Of a stretch of DNA of 64,000 nt, positions 23,125 to 33,500 are shown piece by piece. Within the stretch, counting starts at the first letter, position 1. Every line of letters begins with the position of its first letter. Location: contig OY754333.1 in NCBI GenBank assembly GCA_963573305.1, positions 17,047,013 to 17,111,012 on the forward strand, written 5' to 3'. This DNA comes from Pyrrhosoma nymphula. Lineage: Eukaryota > Arthropoda > Insecta > Odonata > Coenagrionidae. The notes beneath the pieces were generated by a model that saw nothing but the letters and a program-made list of their open reading frames with translations, ran no database searches and was not told where the DNA came from. The position numbers and the translations under genes were made by a program.

Positions 23125-24726
23125 TTTGGAATAATTAATTCGATTGGAGTGTTTACATTAGTAGTTGTAATAAATAAAAATAATAGTAAAACTATATTAA
23201 CTCAAATGGCAGTAGAATGGCTACTTACTCAGCCCAATTCAGATTTTTTATCTTATATTATTTTGTGAAGTTCTTGTACTCATTATATTCATCCTATTTG
23301 GCTCATCGAAAATTTGTATTGTATTAATTACTTGTTTTTTAGAATTTATAACTTAAGAATTTTTATAGTTCTTTATAGATATATGCAGATATGCATTACT
23401 GTGAAGGTATCCTCAGCTCAGTTATCCTTAGAAGCTGCCTAAAGCTTTCAAAAATGCTTGCAATCATTTTTTTGTGAACATTGTTTTGGGAAGTGATAAA
23501 AAATTTATTATTTTATTGCTGCAATTTGGATTACATTTATTCGATAGATAAGGTCATGAAGACTACTTTCAGACATGGGCAAAAGCACCCTTGATAACTA
23601 TTGACCTAGCAGACAGTTATCCATTCACATCCGAGTCAAGTCCAACGATGCCCTACTTCGGTGATTTAGCGGGAAACGGTCTTTCCGTCGCGGCAGGCCG
23701 TCGGCAACGTTACAAAATGTAAACATCTTGATTTAGGGTAGTTGAGTCAGGGAAGGTGAGCGAAAAGAAGTAAAACGTTGATGACTTGCAGCCACAGGTA
23801 GTTTCGGTCGACGATCAGCTGATGACGGTACTGGAAATGCTCCAGTGAATATTTGATTTCCAATCGTTGTACCATGAATTGCATAAACTTTCAAATCCAC
23901 AACTGATAGCTAGGCGAGCCATTTAATGATTTTTCGTGGCTGTACAAGTCAAAAATAGCCATCGGGGACTGAAGGAAAGGTGAAGGAAACCGTGGATGAT
24001 TCTTCACCGTCCGGTGGATTGGCTGTATGTTGGATAATTACACTGCACTGTAGTTTAGGAATGAATAATGGGAAATGAAGTGCTAAAAGACTATAACCTT
24101 CGAAAAGAGAAGTTTTATCCCTAATAGTCCCTAGCATACTAGACTTAAAGAAATTACTAGATTCATGACAAGGTCTTCGAGTCTTTTCTTGACGCTGTGG
24201 AATCATCCTGTAATAATTTGAGACCATTTGAGCCCATTCCAGTAACGTTTCCCATCTGAACTACTTTTATTAATGAATATAACTGCGTTAGGCTGTACCT
24301 AGTGGGAATTATTGATACTAATGATAATTGAAACACTTAGTACTCTTCCACGCAAAATTATTTAGCTGGCACGACGAGTTTCTCCAAATTGTGGCACAGT
24401 CATGTGACCCATCCTTGAAATTTCCCATGTAAATTGACCCTTGACCCTGCGCGGTCAACGTACTCGGTGTTTAAAAACCCTCTGCCTCACCAGTCCTTCA
24501 CAAAACCCCGGAATCCGACAGCACTCAGTCCAAAATCCACAACCCCAACATTTCTTGTATCTTCCTCAGTCCATTTCAACCCCTAACTCCCCCGCTTCTC
24601 CTTCCTATCCTGCTTTATTCATATATGTACCTACGTTCAAGATCTACACACCCCGCTCATGATTATACCACAGTGTGGTGAAACCCATCATGCCAGCTAA
24701 ATTAATTTTGGAGGAGTCATCATTAG

Positions 24727-25160
24727 GAATTCCACCAGCTGATTGATAGTTATTTTGGTGTATTCGTTACCCTAGATTCCATATTTATGGGAAATTCTTT
24801 CGCATTCCTGCACATATTTACTCGTCTCTCACAATATTTTCTTACCCTCTGCCTCTTCTTAAGGCCGTGTTACACCAGACACTTTACTGCACAGTCTGAT
24901 GTAAGGATAAATGTTCAGTGAAAATCAATTCGTGTGAAGTGGGCACTTGCTAGACTGACTGAACGCATGGACGAAATACAGGAAAATATCCCCTGCTCTA
25001 ATTCCGTGCCCATGCTCTGGCAATTTCTGTACTTCAATCTGCGCAATTAAGTGCCTCGTGTAAAACAGCCTTTATGTCGTTCAAAATTCCTATCCCTCTC
25101 CTCTCTCTCCCATCCAAATTTTCCCAGAGTTCTCCCCTGTATGCTCTCACTTTCGTGCCT
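24727..25160 (-). mobile_element. LINE 3' fragment, strongly decayed, split by a MITE
   Basis: The family tail CAGCTGGTGG-like string (minus strand, about 24728-24748) is followed by purine-rich minus-strand sequence of the kind seen in the last codons of these LINEs. The stretch is interrupted by the Harbinger-type MITE at 24862-25071. Similar pyrimidine-rich plus-strand sequence continues to about 25160. The coding resemblance is weak, so the extent is uncertain. Confidence 0.4.
24862..25071. mobile_element. PIF/Harbinger-type MITE, 210 bp
   Basis: The element is flanked by the 3-bp duplication TTA (24859-24861 and 25072-25074). Its ends are inverted: AGGCCGTGTTACAC on the left and, read on the other strand, AGGCTGTTTTACAC on the right (12 of 14 match). 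The similarity extends inward over about 40 bp (GACACTTTACTGCACAGTCTGA against GGCACTTAATTGCGCAGATTGA). A TTA target and GGC-type ends are typical of PIF/Harbinger elements. There is no coding capacity, so it would have depended on a transposase elsewhere. Confidence 0.75.
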
Positions 25161-27394
25161 ACTATGTGTTTGTAATTTTTCATGACTTTCTTTAATTCAG
25201 ACATAAGTAAGAGTTTACGTAATAATTATATTAATATTCACATTTCGCAAATCTGCGGCTGGCGTTGTTTAGCATGTTGTTTATTCAATAAATATTTCAA
25301 AGGTATCACTATGGATCCTGAGACCACATTTTCGCTCCACCAAGTGACGACCCGAGAAAGTTTCAACAAATTTTGTGCCGCTAGGACGTTTCTCCTTACT
25401 CTCGTTACAACGTTGCTCCGCCACCAAGAAGCATGGTTTCAATGTTTGCCGGATATGTGATGGACGAGTGCCAAGGAGGCAACGGAGTCATATTAGGACA
25501 AAAACAAGTAGACTTGGAATTTCCTCGTAAGTTTCTACGGCCGTGCTTATGATGTAAGATGTAAGGCAAAGAGAGACACCGAAGCTCGAGTTTTAATGAT
25601 AGATATATATCAGCAGAAAAAAAACTTAGTCGACGTTCTCTTGCGAGTTCTATCTTTTTTATAAACGTTCTTATTTTTTGAATATCTCAGCTCCACTGAA
25701 TCATAAAGTATCCAAAAATATACAGAAATGCATGAGGGTAGGTTCTAAATATTTCGATAAGCTAAAAATGTATTTTTTCAATTCAATATATTTCATCCCA
25801 GAAAGCTGTGTGTCGTTTTTTAAACGATATGCGTATTTAATATCTCACGAACGCCGTTCAAATCCGCACTTAAGCTGCACTTTCATTACATTACCTTCAT
25901 CAGCCAAACTTCTGGGCGAACATTTGGGCCAAGCCTTTGAAGCACAGGTCAAAATTCATTCCTTAAAGAATTTATTCAAATTTCATAAGAAATCACAAAT
26001 GAAAAGAACTTCCAAAACGTTGAGCCGGAAACCATTGAAATTTATAAGAAATATTGGTCACCAGAATGATAAAATCCGAAAAGAATTGCTCGATTATATA
26101 TAATCCTCACCGGTCTCTTTTGATAAAAAAATATTTCTTTACCTTCCAATCAAAATTATATGCCTATGGTAAGCTTGCCGATGATAGTTCATAGAAAGAT
26201 TTGCCTATAGAAGAACCAAATATAGAAATATTATGTATTAAAACTTTAATATAATACATACTAGATAAATATTCATTTCCATTGAAAAGGTTATGGCTCA
26301 TTGACGGCTTTCTAAACATTCAAAATTATGGATTTATTAATTTTCAGCTTAGTTTTCCTTCTTGGCAATATTTTGTTACTATTTGTGAGCATTTTTGATT
26401 CAACAAAAGAAAGAAGAGGTATGTCATGAGCAACTAGTATCTTCATTATTCTCTAAAATTTCCCATTTATATCGACGGTCAATATTATCACACAATACGT
26501 TTAAATCGTCCGACAATTTGTGGTTCCTCAATTCTCTGCTTTAAGCACTTTCCCCTCTCAGGGTTGTCTTCCAATTTTTCCGCGACAATCATCCCTGAAC
26601 TCTTATTCCCCCGAAATACAACACTGTCTTTGACCATCATCATCATCACATCCTCTCGCAGAAAGTCACTTCGCTCGATAGTGTTTTCGGCGGGATTTCA
26701 GTCGACAGGAATCCCCTCAACTGTTGGGGATGCGACATCCAAAATGGAGAGGACGGAAACTCCAGAGCGAATTCCCACCCCAGTGAGTAAAAGGGCCACA
26801 AAAGGATTGCTTTTTTTTCACGTTCGCCGCTCTCCTTTTATGATAAACGCGTCCTTGATAGCCAGAGGGAGTCCACCAGGCTGCAAAACCCCCCACCCCT
26901 CAGTTCCCCCAACCCAGAGACACCCAAAAGCAAACGCACTTCCCTACGTACGTCTCTCCTTGCTCGCTCCATTAAAAGCCCAGTGTGTAACACAAAAGGC
27001 TAAGTCCTCAACCGCTATTCCTTTGGGAGATCGCCGTCCTGCTCCCATCCGACGAGAATTTTCCCACCCCTTTGCCCCCACGGCACACGAAGCTGGGAAG
27101 GTCGAGATTGATTCCGTTCTTACTCACTGGTGGGTTGCCTCGATCGTTTTCCCTCCTTTGAACCATTTAGCGAGCGGGACCCCGTCTTTTAACATCCTCT
27201 CTTGCGATTTCATTACGTCACTTCTGAAAAGACGTCCGGTCCATTAGACGAAATGTGTCGGTGTTTCTTTTTTCCGCTGCCGCGACGATGGGTTTCGAAT
27301 TGTCTAGTGGACAATAGATGTCGTTTACCATTAGAATTCCCCGCACTGAGTGTGTGTGAGGGCGTAAAAGACTAAGAAGCATCGCCATCATTGG

Positions 27395-27960
27395 GTATTC
27401 TACCAGCTGATTGGTAGGTTTTGTGACCGTCCTTTCAAGCATTTCCCCCTAACTGGGACATCTGTTCAATTTCGCTCATATTAATAGTATGTCATTGAGG
27501 CTCTCTTACGTTTACCATAATCTCTTACTCTCCTTACATTAAAAGAATCTCTAAAATTCTTCCTGTCCTTATGTTAAAAAATTTCCCTTAAATTCCTATC
27601 GCCTTCCTACCCCTTCCCTGCTTACCCAACATCCTCACCTCCATCAAGGCCTTTAGCATCCCTTTGATCCTCATTACCCGCTCCAGCTACCTATTCTGCC
27701 ACGCCCGAATACTCCTCAGAGGTTTTATCTCCTCAACCACCATCCATATCAAGCACTTTCTCGTTTGTCTCACTTTCCGTCCGCCGCACTTTCTCTATAC
27801 TACTCCACACTCACTGCTTTAAAGCCTGCAGCCTATTGACGTCCTCTTCTCTGAGAGCTCCTGTTTCTGCACTGTACAACGCGACACTGAGTGCTAAACT
27901 CTTCATAAAACTATTATTTGGAAGAGGAAGTTTGAGAAGCTCTGAAATTCTTCTTACATT
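27395..27960 (-). mobile_element. LINE 3' fragment, same family as 42.0-42.7 kb
   Basis: On the minus strand the segment reads FMKSLALSVALYSAETGALR, then EEDVNRLQALK and a stop. It then passes through frameshifted remains down to the family tail containing CCAATCAGCTGGTA (about 27396-27416). The order and words match the SVVLYVSETWPLQREDV block of the 42.2 kb copy. It is 5'-truncated, as is usual for LINEs, and noncoding. Confidence 0.75.
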
Positions 27961-28079
27961 TTAGCGCGGAAAAGGAACTATCGAAACAGCTTTGAAGTTT
28001 TGGTGAACTTTATTTCCTTTTTCACCATATCTAACACTTATAAGACACTGTCTTTAGCGGTATTCGGTGGAACTCCTTT

Positions 28080-28189
28080 ATATTGAATGAATAAACTCCT
28101 GATGATGGCATGGTATGCAGAAACCTTGGTCGCGGTCCTTTAAATAAAGTGTGGGATCATAACCAAGTACTTGCTTTTTCATTCAATAT
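28080..28189 (+). mobile_element. Small element with a hammerhead-ribozyme-like core
   Basis: The ends are a perfect 12-bp inverted pair, ATATTGAATGAA (28080-28091) and TTCATTCAATAT (28178-28189). Inside are CTGATGA (28099-28105), a stem-loop GCAT-GGT-ATGC (28108-28118), GAAA (28120-28123), C, loop CTTG, G, then U130-C131 giving a GUC triplet. That is the layout of a hammerhead with a minimal stem III (A-U and C-G pairs), as known from Penelope-like retroelements and retrozymes. Stem I is not clearly paired. The 3' part TTTAAATAAAGTGTGGGATC and CATAACCAAGTAC recurs in related copies at 10.5 and 13.4 kb. Confidence 0.6.
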
Positions 28190-30464
28190 CCAACACTTCC
28201 TCGCTACTCATCTCACCCTCTTGACTCTTCTTCAAACCTACATGACTAATACCTCCAGTCTACGTATTTACATCCTCTTTACACAAAGGGTTGACCAGGG
28301 TTCACATAAAGGCGGTTCAACGCTACACATTAGAATTTCCGTTAATCGCTGTCTTGTCTCTTCTCAGAGACAAAGGAATTATCTGGAATGCACAAAATTT
28401 GGCGAAATTCACAATGAGGAAAATTTTTCTCCAGGAATGAGAATTCAACGCTACCTCTGGAGTTACTTGACCTATTACGCCAACCATTCTTCCTCATCTG
28501 GGGAGAATTTTATAGAGCTTTCAAGGGAACCGAGATATAAGTACAAGGTTAAGCAATCGACGCCAATTTTGAGAATTTGGGCTCAAGCCCAATCCAGACG
28601 AATGATTTTTTGTCGAGCGTTTTGCACATTAGTACGTCCATAGTAGGCGACTCTAGCAAAAATAACTGTCGCAGATGAACCCCCAGTATTTTGAATAATG
28701 CAAATTATTTTTCAAGATTTACAAGTGGTATATTTCAATTAGATTCATCGTGGACATGTTAAAAAAAGAATAATTGACTGTTTTTTAATAAATGCACAAG
28801 TTATAAGTAGTCAAGTACAGGAAAAATAAATTTTGGAAGATTTAAGAAATTCCTTGGAGTGAGTAAAATCCAATAAAACATTTATTCATATGTAGGAAGT
28901 AGAAGTGTTTTGTAAAATATATTTGTGGTCCAATTTAAGGTGCTTAAGAAATCAGATGTGGGATAGAAAATTATGCACTTAGAAATGAAGACAAACGCAA
29001 ACATACAAGTACATAACAAAGTATCAGCACAGCAGCGGCTGAAAAGACAGGCAAAGCAGATTACAGGGATATGAGAAAATAATGGAATGCTGAAGGAAAT
29101 TTTAAAAGAGAGATTGCCATGTTGCGGCATTTCAGGAAACGACAGGACAACATTTTACTCGAGACAGCTCTAATCAAATAAAATGAGAAATAATATCTCT
29201 TTACTTCTTTTGCTAACACAACCGCTTCAACTGAGAACATTCCAAAACAATTCTAAATAGAGTAAGCAACTAAATACGCAATGTATATACTGAATGAATG
29301 TACCTTTCATTGATATCATATTTTCAATCAGGAAACCAACTATACGTCATTTCTATCTTACGAATTCACTATAAATAAATAATGGAATTCGCTAATGAAT
29401 CGATTTCTAAGATGGGTTCGTACTTTTATCGGGCACACATTGAATCTTTGGAAAAACACATTAAAAAATGTTTGTTATTCTTCTCAGTTTGATAGCACCA
29501 TTGGTATAAAATGGTAGCCTTTATTTCACCTTAAGTCAATTGTCGCCTGTTTATTTCCGAGTTTAGGGAGGAAAAATGTTTGAATAGCCATAGAAGTGAT
29601 CAATGCAAAGACTTTGGCGGGAACGAAAGCAGAAATAGAGTGAAATCCCACGACTTTCGGTGACCGTACTCATCTGTGAATCTCCTACAACGTAACTTTA
29701 CTGCTGTATTAATTTCGCATGTGAAAACTTTTCCCAGTCTTAATCAATAAAAGTAATCACCCTGTAGGCATGTTCCTCATTTTGATCCTTAAATCAAGTG
29801 CTTGGACTTTCAATCACCAGGTGCATTTCAAAGTTTTTACAATAGGTACTACATGAGTTCGACTTTTTTAGTGAGTGTTAGGACTAAATTCTAAAGCATA
29901 CAACATTGGCCTATTCCTCCGGAAGTGCATCGAACGGTTTAACGCAATGCGGGAAAATGACACTATACTACTTCGAACAGCAGATAGCAACAACATAATG
30001 ATAAGCAAGATTTAGGAAATGTGCTACGACATAAAAGCTCAATTCGTAATCCAAAGAACTTCATGCATAAATTAATTATTACAATATTATATTCATTAAT
30101 TATTGTGAACTGTTTTGATTTCTTTCTGGGTTTATAGCCACCGTATTGTAAACACTTTGGAAGGAAAACGTAATTCAAGTCAAACCACACACGAGCACCA
30201 AGGTTTCGACTGTTTATGTTAGATAAAGTTCAAATATAACATAAAAAGAAAACGCACAGCTTGCTCTATCATGATGTTTATCTAATATTTTAAATTAGAT
30301 TATCCAATTAATGCGTAAATAGTAAGCATAACAATTCATAACCTCTGTAAACATAGATATAATAGCAATTATTTGCATAAAGTAACAGCTATTGCCAAAT
30401 AGTACGCGCATCAAAACGACCCAGGCAATGTGAAAACGCCAAAGGAAATAAACGAAATACTTAC

Positions 30465-30518
30465 AAATGTCGTGAAGAGGTAGTGGTACTTGTAGTCATT
30501 CATCTGGAGCTGTAATAT
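30465..30518 (-). CDS. Kainate-type glutamate receptor, short amino-terminal-domain exon (second of three)
   Basis: A 54-bp minus-strand exon in phase 0 at both ends. It lies between an acceptor (TTCTTTCCAG) and a consensus donor (GTAAGT). It encodes 18 residues, ILQLQMNDYKYHYLFTTF. This fits the kainate-receptor segment in which an A-to-helix turn leads to the YHYxFTTLD strand. It continues FLRG from the exon 5.9 kb upstream and leads into DIETFDLEDF of the exon 7.9 kb downstream without a frame break. Because all three phases agree and the joined protein is collinear with kainate receptors, the call is firm despite the short length. Confidence 0.92.
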
Positions 30519-33500
30519 CTGGAAAGAAATGTTTACTCTATTAATAATCGTGAGCTAGTTGGGAAACTACTACAACCATACTATATCAACCATATTTTTG
30601 TGAAACAATGAGTGTTTATGAGAATAAATACATGTTAATGAATAGTTAAATTAAATCAGCTAAATAATTATAGAGAAAACAAATTCTGTTAGATTCCACG
30701 CAGAATTCTTTCATGAATAAATGACAACTGTTTCTATGCTTTTTTTTTAAATATTATGGCTTGCCGATCGTATAAGCTAGGCATTTCTATAGAGCTTCAA
30801 TGAGTATAAAACCGAAATAATCACGATACTAATAATAAATGCAACGCTTTGAAGAATACAGCTATATTATTTTGGCTAGTGGCTGAAGTAGTTTCCAACT
30901 ATCCATCGTTCTGTGGAATGTTTCATTGAACTTTTCCAAATAGATAAATAGGCTAGGTAAATTTTGCTCTTATTTTCAATTCTCATGCACTTCAATCATC
31001 ACTGATAATATTATGACTGGTATAGCATTTGCATTCAGTAATCTAGGTAAATGTTTTAGTAATTATATAAGTCTCGTTGCAGATAGTAACTACGAATATA
31101 TATACATGCAACGAATGATATTTTTTTATTTGGAAACCAGTTTTATTCGGTACAGGTTTTACCCACGCACACAATCATGTAACCTTCCGAATAAAACCGG
31201 CCTTACGAGTAACAGAGAAAACATTAAAATGTTAAATTATTACCAGACGTTACGTATTAATTACGGCATCTGTTTCAGTGTCAAATATTAAAGCAGGTGA
31301 ACAATTAAATTGGCAAAGCTTCGGCTAGTTCAATTCTCAGTATGGTTTCACTCTAAGATGTACAATATAAAAATGGGAAATTTTGGTAAACAGAAAGAAT
31401 CGTTGTCTTGACATTTGATTTATGATTAGGATTTTGAGTGGTTATAGTTGAATAATTTGTCAATAATAGCATTGATTAATTTTTATTTATCGCAGAAAAT
31501 TAAGGAAGCATGTTTACTCATGAAAAATTTGTGCAAGTAGAAAAATTTACAAGGTCTTACAGAGAGTATTTCGTAGAAAAAGTTTTAATTTGGAATGTTT
31601 ATGTGGCAAGTTAAATTTGTGTAAATAATGATCATAGAGTAAGTATAAGCGTTAAATATGGCTATCAATTAATCGGCACCATAATTTGCAATGAGACTTA
31701 AGAACGAAGAAACTATTCACTATCATTTGGGCGCTAATCGATTACTTGCTCCTCAAAATACTCTTGAGACAGATTTCCAATAACTTTCCCCAAGTGTGAC
31801 CCCTTTCGTCGTATTTCGCTCCACGGATGATCGTATCCTTTATGACTGGTTAATAAAAAGCATGGACCCTCCGTGGTTCCTGAAAAGATTCTTGTACCTC
31901 TTCGCCATCACGCGAGATATTAAACACCCTATTACCGAGCCATGTGAAAGCCTCACATAATGCGCTGGTAAGAGGGACCAGGGCAGATAACTAACAAGCT
32001 TTATGATGGAAGCTCTCGCAATTGATGTCCGTCCCCTTTAATGCCGATGCCTGTCCAAAATATATGTGTGAAAAGTTGCGATAGGCCGTAAAAGTTCGGC
32101 GCATAGAAGACTCGGCGAAAAATCTATTTTCCTCAATGCCCACTTCCCTCGGGTTACAGCAGTTACACTGCCATCGGGCGTTATACCGGATATAATCCAT
32201 AAATCCCTCCCGCTCAACCACTTAAAGTTCACTGCAAGTAGGGCGATTAAAAGGGTTTCACTGCGGACGAAAGGGACCGATCAACTTGCGCGAAAAAGTG
32301 CATTTCGTTTGTAATATGTGTGTAAATAAAAGTGATCTCCATAACCGTAAAATTTCAGAATTGAAAACTATCATTCGATTTCACGTGGAAAATAAATATA
32401 GAGCTTACTAATAAAAAGCTAAGGTCAAATGCACTTGAATGGCAATTTGTGTCAAAAGGCTTATTTTTGAGAAGGACAATCTGGGACATTGGCATTGGCT
32501 CACAGCAAAAATTAGTAGGTTCCTAGGTGGCCTTACAATAAGGTAGCTTGTATCTCGGGAATCATATTATGTACAGCACGTGCTATCTTTTACCAATGAC
32601 TCCAGAGACCATAAATATACATGCAGATCACAAGTAATTATTTATTTCCGAAAAGTAATGTAGTAGATATTTAAATATATAGGTACTGCCACGATGGAAA
32701 CACAGGTTTTCGATCATGACTAAATCTGGCTGGCGTTTCGATCATCAATAGAATCGTATCAGAGAACATTAAAAAATTGTTCAAATCTTTGTGTTTGGAA
32801 TGTTTCTTTGATGCTGACAAAATATTTTAAAGCAATAATAAAATACAGCCAAAATATTTTTCGGTCCATCGAACAGTAATATATGTCTAACGAGGCACCA
32901 TAAAATAGAATGGTGTAAGTTGATATCTAACCAAAATTAGTCCTCACTAAAATTACAATTGCACTTTTCCAATATTTAATGAAGTATAGTCCAGATAATG
33001 TATCTGGAAAATCTCTGGTAGCATTAAAAAAATGTTATGAAAATTGGAAAAAGTAATTCGAGTGTACTAGACAGATGTTTATAAACTTCCACCCCTGAAC
33101 GTTTCGCTATTTTGAAGTCAAGTGATTCAGAAGTAAGCTACCGAAAATGGTGCTTGCAGTAAACTTTATAGTTGAGGAAATTGCATTCACAAGATGTAAG
33201 ACGTAGCTAAAGTAAACTTTCCGAACGATCAGTGTTAGCGCGGCTTATATCCTTCTGAATATCGCCAGGTTTTCCTAAGTTTTGATTCATTTGAGAGAGA
33301 AGAGATTGTAGGCGAACTTTTTTGGCTCGAACATTGACTACATGGACGCATTTAGACTCTGAAAAATTGGAAAACTGATAACAGTCAAGAATGTGGAGAA
33401 GTCTGAATAATTTATTGCCACGAGATGTAATTCCTGGCACGGATTGTCTCATTTCATTAGACGAGATGAAAAAGATGAGGAAGAGGGAGAAAAAAATAGG

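Larger units (their letters stand above)
22579..30464 (-). other. Intron of the kainate receptor gene
   Basis: The intron between the second and third exons seen is 7886 bp. It holds, in order of coordinate, a 290-bp long-TIR element (22833-23124), minus-strand LINE 3' debris with a Harbinger-type MITE inside (24727-25160), another LINE 3' fragment (27395-27960) and a hammerhead-like small element (28080-28189). From 23125 to 24726 and 25161 to 27394 I see no gene. The open frames at 25678-26103 and 26564-27247 have no recognisable domain. From 28190 to 30464 I see nothing beyond AT-rich DNA and an unrecognised open frame at 28110-28643. Confidence 0.85.

Noticed and set aside
25678..26103. 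141-residue plus-strand open frame
   Set aside because: Lys/Phe/Ser-rich as expected from AT-rich chance translation; starts with TTG and has no domain or neighbours that support it.
26564..27247. 227-residue plus-strand open frame
   Set aside because: No recognisable domain, mixed low-complexity Ser/Pro/Arg composition, internal to an intron, and no splice context. It is likely a chance frame in a GC-balanced patch.
28110..28643. 177-residue plus-strand open frame
   Set aside because: It begins inside the hammerhead-like element and runs through unrelated sequence; no family features.
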